This document shows positions 27,101 to 30,992 of a DNA stretch of 52,423 nt, one piece after another. The notes under the pieces are model-generated. The model was given only the letters and a program-made list of their open reading frames with translations, ran no database searches and was not told where the DNA came from. Source of the DNA: Syntrophomonas sp. UBA4807 (GTDB taxonomy: Bacteria; Bacillota; Syntrophomonadia; Syntrophomonadales; Syntrophomonadaceae); NCBI GenBank assembly GCA_002402575.1, contig DHGD01000149.1, forward strand, positions 1 through 52,423. Reading direction: 5' to 3'. Each line of letters starts with the position of its first letter. Within the stretch, counting starts at the first letter, position 1. The translations under genes were made by a program, and so were the position numbers.

Positions 27101-30100
27101 CTATAACCAGCATTAGGGGTGATATGAACAATTATGCTGTCACCTTCATCCCCATAGATGGGGCTGGTATAAAAGGTGCCCGCAGCTGCGTTGATATTGC
27201 TGCTGGTTATGGTAAATCGCTTGGGATCAAAGGTGGCTCCCAGGGTAACAGAGCTGCCGTCGTTAGGCATGGTAAAGGAATATTGTTCACCCGTCTTGGC
27301 CAGCACGGTACCGTTTACGGTTATGCTATTCAGCGTATAGCCATCCGACACGTTGGGAGTGATAACAATGGTGGCGCCCGGAGTCTGGTCCGCTGCGGCG
27401 GTTTTGTCAATTATCAGGAAACCGTTCTGCGTGGTGGCAAAGGTTACTTTGCCCTGAGTGCGCCCTTCGTAGGTCATACCGGTATTGCCTGGCGCTGCTC
27501 CGGCATTGGCTACTCCAGTGGCGCCGGTGCTGGTTCGCTTGATAGGAGACCCGTCAGCCAGGGTTTCATCAACCATGGAACCGATGGCATGCAGGGCCAG
27601 CGTTCCTCCGCATTCGATGGTTCCAGTGGTATTTATAAAGGCCTTGTTGGTGTTTTCCGCATAGGTTACCGCCAGTGCTCCCACCAGCTGGGTGCTGCTG
27701 GTGCTGCTGGAGTCAGCGCTGCCTCCGGTACTGCCTGCGGTACCGGTATTGACCAGGTTGCCTGCCCCGGTATTGGTGCTGCCGGTTGAATCCGTGCCAT
27801 TGAGCCTGGAAGTGACCCCGGTCATACCCTCGCTGCCGCGCTGACCGCTCTGGCCATTGGTGGTAGTGGTAGAGGATTTGGTTAAGAGGCTGCTGACTTT
27901 ATTAATAAGGTTAGCCAATGAAAATGATGTTCCCCCATCATCGGGATTTGAGGTGGCCTTATTGCTGACCCGCTCAAAGGCTGATGAGTTAAGGGCTAAA
28001 CCTCCCCTGGCATCAGCCGTGGCATTTTCTGTGATTGAGGCAAACACGTTTTGCACCGCCACCGAGATGGCAAAGAATCCACCTGACTGGCCGGGGGTCT
28101 GTGGCGTGGATCCGGATGATCCGCTGTCTGCCTGAGCTTTGGGACCGGAAGCGGAAGTGGTTATATTGGTCCAGCCATAGGCAGAAGCAATAATGTCACC
28201 TTCAGCGTCTATACCAGTGTTGCCTTTAATATCCACACAGGAATCGTTCACCACCGCCGAGACCGCCAGAGTAAAGGGCAGTAAGCCCGAAACCGCACTG
28301 GTTTCCAGGGTTACATCAGAATCGGCATTTAAGAATATTCCGCCCTGGGTGGCTTTCATCCTGGCATTGCCCGTGCTGGTAATTTTGGCATCAGATACTA
28401 CTACACCAACTGCCAGGGGAATCCCAAAAGCAGCCAGGTTATCATTCAGAGCCGAGACATTGACCAGCGCATCAGCCACTGCGTGTATGGCTGCAGCTTC
28501 GATAGTTCCTTGGATGTCAATTTCAGCCTTGCCTACTTTAACCGCCACAAAATTGATATTCAAGGTGTCGGCATACTCCGGACCGAACCTGGCAGTAAGC
28601 TCTTCCAGGGTGGGGACAAGCGGTTTAGTCTGTTTGCTGCCGGCTTCCAGGTTAACGGTTTGGACAGCAGTCAGGCTGGCAGTCGCCGCAATATTAATAA
28701 CAGCGTCACTGACGATATCGAACAGGCTGGCTTCCAAAGCATAATCATCAGCCTCATCGGTAAGATCGTTGTCCACGATTTCCAGGGCGTGGCTGTCAGT
28801 ATTCTTCACTTTGATGGAGATATTTTTGCCGGTGACCGTCCCAACGATGGTGACGCTGCCAGACTGGTTAAGGCTGCTGTCAGCCCCGGAAATTACGATA
28901 TTGACATGGGGCGTCCACACATTACCGACTGTAACATCTCTGCCCTTGATCACCAGGTTGGTCAGGAAGGTGCCGCTGCCGGTGGTGTTGGCGTAGTTGA
29001 CCGTACCGTTGTCGCCGTCCAGGATATAATCGGTGAAGCTGACAAAGTCAGTGCCGGCCAGGAGGTCACCGATATTAACGGTATGCTTGTTGTCCAGTTC
29101 GTCAGTGACTGCCTCTACCCCGCTCATACTCACCGATAAGGCGCTTGTCAGCCGGGAGATGGCGGCGGCATCATTAAAGACGCTAATTTCGGCCAGGGTG
29201 CCCATCTCCACCAGACTGGCATTGCCGCTAAGATTATTGTTAACGCTGTCATATTCCTGCAGCTTTCCAATGAGGTTGGTGCGGTCATAAGCGTTACCGC
29301 CGTCAACCACCACATCAACACTGCGGAAACTGCTGAAGGAGACAGTAGTATCAACATTGATTAAATCATCACCGTCACCCCCATAAAGGAGGATAGTGGT
29401 GCCGTTGCTGGCTAGGGATTTGGTCTGCTCCATAAACTCTTGAATAATGGGGCTTAATAACACTGTGGCCAGACCGAGTTCCATGCCTCCGTCAACAGTG
29501 ACGGTGTCTGCGCCGGCACCGCCATTAACGTTCAAATCAGTGGCTGAAAGATCCAGGGAAAATTCTGCCCCGCTGGGAGTGGTATTAGCTTGCTCGTCGC
29601 CGGTAGTGGAGATATCGGTGCTGTTGATCAGGGTAATGGTTATTTCATCATCTCCCTGGCCACCGTCGATCACCGCATGCAGCCGGGAGCTGCCCCCAAC
29701 ACCAGACAGGCCATTACTTATTGCCTCACTAATCAAACTTTCACCGCTCTCGGTCAAGGCTCCGGTATCGGTATCGAATCCTTCACCCCTCGTCAGCGAA
29801 ACCGTTACCGTAGGGCTTTGCTTTACGGATAAATCGAGAACGTCGTCTCCTCCGCCCATATCTATGGTTACACTATCGGTGACTCCACTCAGCTCGAGCT
29901 TGACTTCGTCGCTCAGTCCGGTGCCGTAATAGGCGACATTGTCAGCATCAGACACTTTTATGGTGTTTTTCAAGGACAGATAAATACCCGCCAGTAAAAC
30001 ATCAATGCCTTCAAAATTCAGGTCGCCTTCGACCCCGACCCCTCCGGCAGAATTGGCATTGGCAGTTATTTCGCCACTGCTCTCATCCTTGGTGAAAGCG

Positions 30101-30930
30101 TCAGCAGCAATGATGCTGTACAATACATTGTCAGCAGGAGTTGCAACCTCTCCTTCCGACTCCCCTTCAGCGGGGGCGGGAGCGGTAATTTGGATGGCGC
30201 CGGTATATACGCCGTTGTTTACGATGATGGTGACATTGCTGGCCGCAGTGGCTTTGGCCGCCTCTATAGCTTGCTGAATGGCATTTTGAGTAGCGGTATT
30301 TTCGTAAACGGTTGCTTCGCTGCCGAATATGTAAGCCGACCCCTCAGGAATCTGATATTCCGGAACCGTTTCCACCGCGGGGGCTTCTATGCCTGTGGGG
30401 GTTGCCTCCTCTTCTTCGGTCGCCGCCATAAGCATCATCTCGCCGCCGCTGCCCTCTTCAGTGCCGTCATCTTCAAACGGCAACCCCATGGCGGTAAATA
30501 TTATTTCGTCGCTGCCATCAGTGCTGCCCGAATTTAGGTCTGTGCCGTCTTCTTCCTCACTGCTTCCCTGGGGAACGTCTGAGCCTTCGGAACTGCCGCT
30601 ATCCCCAGGCATGGTGCTGCTGATATCTGCAGAGACATCCTCACTGCCCTCTGTAACATCTTCACCACTTCCCCCGTTATCTCCGCCCAATGAGTCGGAA
30701 CTGTCGCCGCTCTCCTGGTCGCTTAAAGTGGCATCGCTTTGATCGCTATAGCTGCTGCCTCCGCTGCTGACGATGCTGTTATCACTGGAAGTAACCTCCG
30801 AAAGGGCAGACTGCTCCCCTTCAACAGCCAAAGCAGACGAGTTAAAACTGAATAACAGCAGCACGATTAACATTGCGCTGGCCAGTATTCCCCAACTAAT
30901 GGCTGTTCTCTTCCTGGTGATAACTTTCAT
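3184..30930 (-). CDS. Giant 9,248-residue SLH-anchored surface protein (fibre/adhesin-like)
   Basis: One uninterrupted frame of 27.7 kb, product close to 0.9-1 MDa. The start is fixed by GGAAGG seven bases before ATG. From the N-terminus: signal peptide (1-35, ends SSALA); acidic Ser/Gly/Asp-rich linker (to ~170); GGxGDD-type repeats (~355-550); a very long series of short beta-strand repeats with recurring VGVGAAxAV and AxIG motifs, as in filamentous haemagglutinin-like beta-helix adhesins; an InlB-like domain (~1165-1420); a helical insert (~1935-2100); five ~230-residue tandem repeats (~4560-5560); a Trp-rich segment (~6105-6150); a second helical region (~7705-8000); a coiled coil (~8405-8600); an eight-glycine linker; three SLH domains (9053-9235). 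SLH domains bind cell-wall polysaccharide, so the protein should project from the cell surface. Role in adhesion, aggregation or sheath formation is inferred. No catalytic domain recognised. Second gene of an operon with the TPR protein. Confidence 0.93.
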   Translation of the reverse strand: MKVITRKRTAISWGILASAMLIVLLLFSFNSSALAVEGEQSALSEVTSSDNSIVSSGGSSYSDQSDATLSDQESGDSSDSLGGDNGGSGEDVTEGSEDVSADISSTMPGDSGSSEGSDVPQGSSEEEDGTDLNSGSTDGSDEIIFTAMGLPFEDDGTEEGSGGEMMLMAATEEEEATPTGIEAPAVETVPEYQIPEGSAYIFGSEATVYENTATQNAIQQAIEAAKATAASNVTIIVNNGVYTGAIQITAPAPAEGESEGEVATPADNVLYSIIAADAFTKDESSGEITANANSAGGVGVEGDLNFEGIDVLLAGIYLSLKNTIKVSDADNVAYYGTGLSDEVKLELSGVTDSVTIDMGGGDDVLDLSVKQSPTVTVSLTRGEGFDTDTGALTESGESLISEAISNGLSGVGGSSRLHAVIDGGQGDDEITITLINSTDISTTGDEQANTTPSGAEFSLDLSATDLNVNGGAGADTVTVDGGMELGLATVLLSPIIQEFMEQTKSLASNGTTILLYGGDGDDLINVDTTVSFSSFRSVDVVVDGGNAYDRTNLIGKLQEYDSVNNNLSGNASLVEMGTLAEISVFNDAAAISRLTSALSVSMSGVEAVTDELDNKHTVNIGDLLAGTDFVSFTDYILDGDNGTVNYANTTGSGTFLTNLVIKGRDVTVGNVWTPHVNIVISGADSSLNQSGSVTIVGTVTGKNISIKVKNTDSHALEIVDNDLTDEADDYALEASLFDIVSDAVINIAATASLTAVQTVNLEAGSKQTKPLVPTLEELTARFGPEYADTLNINFVAVKVGKAEIDIQGTIEAAAIHAVADALVNVSALNDNLAAFGIPLAVGVVVSDAKITSTGNARMKATQGGIFLNADSDVTLETSAVSGLLPFTLAVSAVVNDSCVDIKGNTGIDAEGDIIASAYGWTNITTSASGPKAQADSGSSGSTPQTPGQSGGFFAISVAVQNVFASITENATADARGGLALNSSAFERVSNKATSNPDDGGTSFSLANLINKVSSLLTKSSTTTTNGQSGQRGSEGMTGVTSRLNGTDSTGSTNTGAGNLVNTGTAGSTGGSADSSSTSSTQLVGALAVTYAENTNKAFINTTGTIECGGTLALHAIGSMVDETLADGSPIKRTSTGATGVANAGAAPGNTGMTYEGRTQGKVTFATTQNGFLIIDKTAAADQTPGATIVITPNVSDGYTLNSITVNGTVLAKTGEQYSFTMPNDGSSVTLGATFDPKRFTITSSNINAAAGTFYTSPIYGDEGDSIIVHITPNAGYSVTEVLVTYTGAAGSETTFAAQQVEGQTNQYRLTMPAANVIVKVNFEGVAKELYLDNIINGTVTVKDKDGNVIVSNDPANTVLSAQVQVGTALYVEIIAAEGYRLKANSLKIGTTTIIPTAAGIYQFSMPNTDAARIGLGAIFEAGSATKPTASRTGSIALGVGVAVTVVNYNNEAFVSAASTPIKAGGLDITALSANLSSAAISRAGFTAADLGLAGALTVHVLKAQNSAELNEDIILSGGSLNVKADVSQSKLVTVADAAGKSGNSNVSKGTTAGSPSSDSVGIGAGIAIAVIGVDSFANIGDAVSIRRALDETVLDAMNVTASYNGSEKMTAKAGASGGTAIVPVLALDISGIYVDANTGTNNSDALLIFGGDVNITAANQITRNILADAAAVGGGVGAGGTFIIDIINDSATATQGRSIRGRKVYVKADSVSRLTANGKASASGATSTTTTGSTASNTSSTDSGTLSGDSTDSGDPDPDPDPDPDDPYDGISNLFEEGGETTPPEEDDYSEDFANLFKEGEADAIADDNTQAASNMADAAGTKNVTGSSVNSLTANRQKAETSEGSVQLAATFTLNIQKNISRVVIADGIVVESEGEIVISSKNDTDAAIVANASATNSTTGVGVAVAINIVTYENTAYVGDCKLKGTSLTISADIYEEEAKKTLEELVGQLLEILNAAELANGVLEELNGPGTTLETYIKDQITSRGITLPEGTSLDEMAAALAPVIAARLQASLNGTDVADSVNEDFQDVVMDTISYIAAGLADAQVLVNVVKNNPAYFQATLEKFKDPQQRNDIIALAVKAIAAILGSNDELDGIGHKISTQTVSGVGAANVGVAGSAAISVVNGLTQAVIADRSALREGEDINISGDIIITANGAQKVYTTASSSADGKGRADKNKAATNGSTATNNGTADTTSASGSGTTSGSPDNKTVGVGAAFALSIADLTVYAGIGCNRRVDAASIKISSLAQNDLDTVSVSGSDPVARSAATNSGSSSGSTSTTTPKDISVDASVSVSLIQNDVKAYVGQGSQINTTAAADTIETDKVGEKVNFYLYARQSGETQTNASGFAVGNSTSVGAAVAVNIALSTVVASFAGHGTINGRAKVAAATYDEDEANALAVAMGADLDRYLSKFRAAQNLKTNNTNGTSTSTAGNNTSSLISGRLSSTGSSGGSEVSSTLPVSTNALHAQNASSTSTSQASASANDGNLSSIINETASGSSSNGGATTGSTVGGTLSGSNTDSSAQNSQKVHVAAAVGVNVTQHEALASISGSLAAKTIDAITTNNGNFSTVGTGVAATLMQNSNSIGVGVAVSVNKNAARVAIDGAVTAADGDITADAELTQNMDGVYRGKYGALGISGSISGSGGKAGVAGSLAIVVAGGESSVIIADGSVLTALNGHINLEATDKSKLSAAAMAAVLSKGTTVGVGAAFAILYAENKVLVILGDDVEVTAQSFTMNAEKKPVTISDWGLPFELSELFTADAASGQEGIINVTTNGTGSNKFGVTMNVKTEDLVDIAQLTSFLGSVNYYASAAAGTIVGGTDSKLAMAGSVSMLFQNSETAATIGDRAKITITSGDFDITASSDNNARIIGGALSVSSATAGVGLNVAVITNNDLVTATIGADGSVNVAAGNVNISAKSDVDAWSITVAAAVKTGGSGSGATVGGGLTVIVSENQVLAMAGNRSVIDAAGNVAIKAANDAYLLLVSASVAVDASSGSGVAAGGTVAVIVTGNQAQALLGEYAEIISGGEVTISSSNIEKLISTLASASGASQGTAVAGSVNVLVTNAKSVAAVGDFARITADGDVNVKAESNSKMITVLVGVAVSGSGAAVGATISVNVFNRLTQATTGIEALLISRSGSVLVQAVSKDWTLVITAAGGISPSSTAISGNIQTTVAQNHTTSSLGDGSTIKAYDSVGIVADHASNVYLAAANASMAGGTGVGATIVTAVLRNEVNASAGNNTDVTAYALATGSEAGILTPNRQNRRKGIIVSAQGSEQILMLGIGASGASSAAVSGVIDTLVVMNRVNAHVGNNTRMRSGTSPSDDKDGDGSEDGESSPGDIYIEADDASIIYNFGGAVAVSGSTGVGATIVTVVFDKEVKASVGLSGSTTATGNITVSAKASDDLNLVAVTFSAGSNVSVGLGGSVLIFMNDVTAELGGTVQAGGSIDVQAVSDEFLLNIAAAISVGGSAGVGGAAVVTYFTGKTIAKVVAGAMVDVTGLMTVAAESIEFVSADVAGVSGGGTAGVSGSVDIVITEVVTQAYTEGATETTAGVCINAGSLTLKATDDYEFVGVAVSAAIGGTAGVGVTAMLTIASNTVTAYIGEANRITTTAGDVTLLASSNRDLHMYAGTLAVGGNAGVGVTLMVAVIGGKLNQDASDSLQSGTDEDGNSVNTFDPHAVMGDQSAKSPGVTGAYYQEYDGDRLANKLQGDGSKVSDDNTGHEEYVYEKDTNGNLVKVQKKDNGGNLMFDEYGRPIWETQIVFDGTTGYRDPSFNEEYQDGDQPGAEFEADEESNADLNNAGKLGETQPDYNPSDSTSAFIGQNAVVRSAEDILVSAHDNMTADMVTATVAGGAYAGVGVGMAVGILYSNVLAYVEDGAVLSAAGDITVYARGGSTPVAADPDKNAALEGAINAQNSEDTEDVTVADLTIRAISFTGAGGFAGVGVAAGVVVLNSNVKAYIEGDVIKADSLTVKAVSDYPQVIAATLAGSGGVVGVSVSVATVAFNGSVSSAIVGDAQIGVPGEAGYEVGDVNVLSQATTDATTLAAAISAGGVAVNGALSLAINRSLIETFIGQGVSLKSTGNVKVLATVDTEADAYIVGAALGGGVTVGLSAAISILDPTILTYIGTTPYKSTPTAGASTGTTGSLRAVDVTVQNNTNTTASSTVLSVSGLSSVAVNGNVLLVFNNTVAYAAINQMPVAAAGDVNVDAYMISQADSFLAAATVGMTAVGVTVSYVRLASTNLAMLDTTGVTMRARNFNVFAGRDGEGQRNKSSAESTAIAGSVGLISVNINAAIADNDTINKAVITGSGNLTADNALNVGAHGNAAAEAKVIGISAGAISVAASVAVSLLRSEQSALISGGHIKAGSLAVISKLNDNATEASSVANLITGSGGLITVTANVAVAYGRSQSLATVNALSVDVTGGNIAVGSYGKADVLSGITNLSVSAVTANVMVGVAYSQARFEAIVNIPQNNSIKADTLIVETIYTANATADVTPSAGGVQASYATIGINLALATASSQASAALTGAGILTTDLVKVNADGTATAHALTRTPSISVNVINIAANIVAASSEAIQNASIVGVDIITGGDVQVTSTLNDGVGEGASAELGSNFDQAGYNALDGAGVDFSLFSAKINIAKAIANAVNYAYITGASLGAEGTPAGKLDVKVNSKSYAVAAIQESASSIGLISLGLTTLYAEAKGDFRAYIDTTGGVINAVAINVDNTYTSGAEAETAQAIGGVHAALADIKGNIAVSKVTTNAEAAIKGNGILSASGTINVTVTGIADAQSGVMTPTVSISGIKIAANILTATLEAVQKAYIENVTVKQAGATTVSSTLNASPANGARAILGSAAGSLGSDISYYGVTSSSAIAVSNSQNYAYVNGASFGDQSHMTGALTVISNGSSIANADISEGATSAGYMSMGTALLYARANGNYQAYVNTVALLNVESLSVTNTYTASAKAKTTQPVGGTFSGMEINTNIALASVGIIAEASIRGNGIINSPGLVKVQATGKATADAGVVTPIITISGIKIAVNVIEATLEAVQKAYINSAEVNAGSVQVGSTLNDQNETGAVAQLGSSAGGIGANVSLIGVEVHYAKATANNTNHAYVSGADITSQGAITVQSMARSYANASVNQNAVSLGLLTLGVTVLEATAQGNYAAYVLDSDLSGGNLTVNNNFTSVANAIASQPSFGVGVAVISALDNCADADTATIASAYIQNSNATIGTGNVSVGVQGTVSAYSAVESPTIKINGVKVAVSIAKASLSVLQKAYISGSSVMTSGNVNVYSWQNQDSETAGAIASLGGNGGSADADISLVGGAANIATATANATNLAYVTGTNLGSLEQKNGNLTIEAKANSYAKAGFINDNVTLTLASLGILTMTADAKGVFGAYLDSTDATLYVNELAITNAYKAISTAKSTQPGNGVGVRLVAGNVNYATATTATDASAFITGSGIINAAGINIQVTGTGSTATADIDAAKVNLSLAAQVAANVALSSLKVIQNAYISGSGTIEASGPVSVLSIIKSTSSSAEAGANGGANVSLATADLSMTKAESASTVNAYIEGYVTIVTQGDVSVGADLGGTVTSRAQAPDTSVTLLSLGVVKVTAAFTQDAVKAWIAGNANVTGSSVDVIANASGTATAIAEQPNTTVSAANVNGIYSEAKVDSRTVSAYIGSNATVISTGTAADDGVNVAAASTTVLSAYSNHSTNISLVGVGKYTIKTYVLNHSTTAVINGKVSARQNIWLSASDSITAAASTSASNAGLASEGSSTATSTIASQTGATTVGAGAWLEAQGDISIYSTTISNLTATVNANAVALGDFGSVSAATALNNRNTTFTAGDGARVVSRYGDIYISVLADTAKQNATATMGGYGLVSGGSGPESSAYLKTNTTATIGSGVVITALFGDLGINASSKNDIYAYAYRHMGTLAGSNQSKASITAIEDTIVTIGSSGAQSYLNSRNTDISSYLYQKLHAYAVSYTVSAGSLTEAKSYVTVTDKTEVNINNAFVGGIDTLDIHAAVIDMYIHSESYAEIIGLTGKVYATSSAGGSSMAVVNVAQGANLASQKMFIKAESPVITDQVVFRDATAKGNTVVNYVWKTIQRTVDKLVKWVSKIPIIGWFVKWVWTKVTEWVDVLVKEILYSDEKEYREGTMSSTGKVTINGAVHLGGAAAGMFVDIKEDGTVVYSGLDDAFAETAVLSSENNTVTLDKLYNQDLGELTITASSSGAINGSITVFNNDYLPNLVVNNWSAYDLILGQIAAVNGQLGSPTLNMGNGVSFVLDTEIPHLTVVSHQDSDLTFSRSVDVGDGNVNLIMAGGDVNTAANEGQGKPAAVWANRLIVENAGNIGNAANGFNAYILDIPEIPGTTGIIKTMPARPTYIALQALKDIYAAFTHVIVNLESTQRTVSPILTLDRIEAGGIADLLIKAPHELVYQGNANLNESIDVSQPGRRDTLVRLDGSQDELVINDTLGTETSYTLLPNGMIKTNQGLTIRGAHYYVGDSGMSGDSGETQIAHYYLPSGDILAVDRTSGRIVNVITFDNRVYDLDAISFIDGESQDTIQFKQEKFNVVYSYDSNGHLTGVNIEISAQNLANGGVTIYVETEASELGWSLPDGTRVYYKNAFLKDGTEVQPVFLGMKGSNFLYVLEPLYSERSFYHVVEFQVVDGESTFVQGYIYTRDELNNAAVVNLGRDMSLKQAKDEATNVLNSYSSSSFSAASIPELVAAEVEANLQSKLTNNWKFTVQVRFTTKDITVTIGEGEEQTTETRTIIDDVMIDINLTEDVPAGETPETALVYKIIDVVGSEYQTTLTGEALSYTTESTAGSKSAEAALGSEFGAGVLGSRSGTIYIIKQDGAVVGLTVKNGAYYYDLLYNQDYQAYVVKPATYTGNEKKLYEELLGRYFVLSAEESTITVFELDQTGSGQSTITKDQYGNILASSLNGGYHVVNGGYLFVDNATTTDANSGILYLVDRAVVVTTDGHVYPVAVEGNAISGDISAETISFSQHMTQRTDSYGRLVYSKLQYQYRDPDDNQIKYFMSSGPGDAVYDEIDTRLDLAGYYYSNSLVAATSYRTVNETWYEGYYYDTDSIPVYYLRQPKTNASGDILYSVFNIMTGRYLEGEFTASEAESYSGMSWLYQVTPIYRDIEGLTIVRPVEDGFTVTYTDPCSFSIPVDQNGYGVIAKDKRVLLEDDGTFPAGTVLYLEENQAVTALFTPQGEFYLYQQGTSYTAGIPDDQEIYTAYRGESSGATLDLIAYLAPGSQLMLHEVMTGLYMATPGQDDISFLEAAAMAVTMNSFYADADYFGFNALGDLVLLDKEILDILYESSGEADADFDGAAMMNIYNPQGGLLLTILELTDGRIAFLFEDNTWIDSEGNTGFIPRPVNRTLESFDSDSQVRVNSITADNVNLRFAGANTTLTDNGDASNINVISDNVVIVAEDSGNIFSSDNPLVIAPNLSDTVNLRLIKTSAGGAYDASANVVASGAGDNVNLHDTEMAWGGFLDLTVAAGNALMNNVGINQGGEINLTVGVGNISMEDVAVSGDLTAATMSGNVDMNEVNINSTGNVAVSSGVGDVTVDQAVSDGTLQITASNGSLLMQDEGSIITIGPNSTAGEGDTWVDIGGDIGTATLPFKINILLDGDGEAQPFIIKNVVNLFLAQDTGIDPDDNTLPTYGRDENGNTANHDEATNSMLIDDQIVNVVMPAQSASEIAAQLSNGTLTEDELLALISGILTGDEIRSLLGIDEAAVESVVMSLNAMDAAELASLVDNLGLGVADPEPQLDLTVLNGNDPVQLVSLAVKLGLPETATKNDILVELRQQLGLSVKATVTQIQSAYQTYYSGVVQQYRGEVIASYRASINAILNADSGLSDDELRYLLDLGLSETEAAMAALLAGALDAQQPVVTGVDGSGNPVYLQAVDEIGNPLFSNGVDEFGNPIQIPVYVIESRIADSNLFKAYWESLTEDQKLNLIEAAWALADYPVPENDAEKIRVLMVNIGKSTGDSSMENMGDIIVTQQDGTFTAAEIVSTYGDVAITSPDIAGVNGKTNIYGEDIELTATSGGITGLNVDEKSWPPTTIANITDENKSNQDYGQTGNSTWILARNAETGQVEMHFAIDYTTVRDLDIESAAKITAAAPGDIEITELTGDMGVNVINSSSGSVTLTTPGSIYDVRAEDEHAPNITAATGGTITALAGTAGTNQDYIDTDINGTVHIITNGDININNSDSLTLIADSVSGQVNANAAGDLDLSNTIGDLLIGFVSAAGKSVITSVAGIAAGDRLGHDANVWAANISFIAQDGGIGTDQVPLTIDSDAAEGGKLSASAAGGAININELIGDLIIDVINASGNGTINIAAAGGIEVGTITSSGGGDVTLSAGSGSITETSTADTIAAAVGAKISAAQARSAADLAAAQALILQHYVTDLLPGILGRPAAQRALEDAIQELAAAEQNLLNIKANINAVQAALFDLQDEKAGLDEDLAHAQTALANAILFRDTLTDPDQIAAQDLIIAALQDDVSTAQAVVNSKQVQLNLKNAELGVLQEQNMEMETVTIPLLTLSRHDAQGIVNEIDLQLAQAQIDLVDAKTGQASSLEAAAVFLEGQAIEMMADALASGINTSGNLTLNLLSAGTIGSEDNALGLTTAGTLRITTGQGTTLYGLYIESGGDLFLAPVIVNGDVHIDSLGDIRGMTGYSGTDITADNAGLNSLLGDVGASTDPLLTNVNQITAIGDNVYISNQKALTVDTVMGNNVDLDVAGSITSGAAAGGGNVSNIIAGQLTLEADGSIGSADNRLASAVDQLTVSAPELWLMNNSEQLTINRINTTGRTDLVAAGSVIDSGSARSINASELNINAFGNAGESVDNPLDVWVPGNKVTAASTYGSVYLTNWFKEGGGGGGGGIKPPVTLIDPQTGVTVTGKGISTTARLVVTEATEHQEETCRVCKFIRELVTSGKALVNYDISLTRAFKGSVTVSIPVGAEYEGQLLTVLSCKDGKLSSFEVMAKGGVVSFETNTLAAYAVLGGKYRIIAHSGQYTLVDGQIVPMAQGQFKDVGTADWYFAAIAYVYAMNIMEGIAEDLFDPKGTTTRAMLTTILYRLEGRPTVAGYTSFSDVEGSLWYTDAITWAEANGIIDGYGNSRFGPNDPITREQITAVLYRYTAGKGKDVRARGELKSFRDAAKVSDYALGAMRWAVGQGLIQGKDNSYIDPTAPATRAEIAAIIHRYLEIYGGMLVVDDDLLGLNN
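3226..3774 (-). other. Three SLH domains of the giant protein
   Basis: SLH1 from 9053 (FKDVGTADWYFAAIAYVYA, then TTTRAMLTTILYRLEG), SLH2 from 9114 (FSDVEGSLWYTDAITWA, ITREQITAVLYRY) and SLH3 from 9178 (FRDAAKVSDYALGAMRWA, ATRAEIAAIIHRYLE). All three keep the FxDV start and the TRAE-like block, so anchoring to secondary cell-wall polymer is expected. Confidence 0.93.
5130..5715 (-). other. Coiled coil in the giant protein
   Basis: About residues 8405-8600 show heptad-like Leu/Ala/Gln/Glu sequence (LEDAIQELAAAEQNLLNIK, VNSKQVQLNLKNAELGVLQ). This is consistent with oligomerisation or a rod close to the wall-binding end. Confidence 0.65.
6920..7815 (-). other. Helical domain near the C-terminal third of the giant protein
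   Basis: About residues 7705-8000 are rich in Leu/Ala/Glu with short turns (LTEDELLALISGILTGDEI, LVELRQQLGLSVKATVTQI, LTEDQKLNLIEAAWALADY). Predicted all-alpha; not assigned to a family. Confidence 0.5.
12480..12620 (-). other. Trp-rich hydrophobic segment in the giant protein
   Basis: About residues 6105-6150: VDKLVKWVSKIPIIG, then WFVKWVWTKVTEW, then VDVLVKEILY. A strongly amphipathic, tryptophan-rich stretch inside an otherwise aromatic-poor beta-repeat protein. Confidence 0.7.
14250..17250 (-). repeat. Five ~230-residue tandem repeats in the giant protein
   Basis: The conserved block SGIKIAxNxxxATLEAVQKAYI recurs with its DNA anchor (plus strand ATATAGGCTTTCTG or close variants) at 17177, 16457, 15767, 15092 and 14390, a period of about 675-720 bp. 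Each unit also holds a NYAYVxGA block and a GxYxAYV block in the same order. The copies have diverged, so the array is old. Confidence 0.8.
19440..19930 (-). other. Polar, Tyr/Asp-rich insert in the giant protein
   Basis: About residues 3667-3830 break the repeat pattern with a charged stretch (YYQEYDGDRLANK, HEEYVYEKDTNGNLVKVQK, DEYGRPIWETQIVFDG). It has some look of an Rhs/YD-type strand motif but is too short to assign. Confidence 0.45.
24640..25130 (-). other. Alpha-helical insert in the giant protein
   Basis: About residues 1935-2100 change from Gly/Ala/Val-rich beta repeats to Leu/Glu/Ala-rich sequence (KKTLEELVGQLLEILNAAE, DIIALAVKAIAAIL), predicted helical. No family recognised. Confidence 0.55.
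25640..25663 (-). repeat. Hexamer tandem repeat coding for Asp-Pro
   Basis: Four copies of GGGTCA on the plus strand encode part of the DPDPDPDPDD linker. Because the unit is six bases, gain or loss of copies would change linker length without breaking the frame. Confidence 0.8.
26670..27440 (-). other. InlB-like/bacterial-repeat domains in the giant protein
   Basis: About residues 1165-1420 contain three related units with NVSDGYTLNSITVNG, NAGYSVTEVLVTY and AAEGYRLKANSLKI, each ending in a YxFxMPN-type strand. This is the pattern of the divergent InlB B-repeat / bacterial repeat family found in secreted Gram-positive proteins. Confidence 0.65.
29280..29870 (-). other. GGxGDD-type repeats in the giant protein
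   Basis: About residues 355-550 carry spaced motifs DMGGGDDVLDL, DGGQGDDEITI, NGGAGADTVTV, YGGDGDDLINV and DGGNAYDRT. They resemble the calcium-binding nonapeptide repeats of RTX proteins, though they are spread far apart instead of stacked every nine residues. Calcium binding is inferred. Confidence 0.55.
30826..30930 (-). other. Signal peptide of the giant protein
   Basis: Residues 1-35: a basic start (MKVITRKR), a hydrophobic core (MLIVLLLFSF) and an AxA-type cleavage site at SSALA before VEGEQ. Indicates Sec-dependent export. Confidence 0.85.
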
Positions 30931-30992
30931 GGCAATACCTTCCTTTTCCTTAGGTCTTTCATAGTTACCATATAAGTAGGTATTATGCGCTT

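Noticed and set aside
14250..30000. Regular repeats that could suggest a CRISPR array.
   Set aside because: They are diverged protein-coding repeats in one open frame, not short identical repeats with unique spacers.
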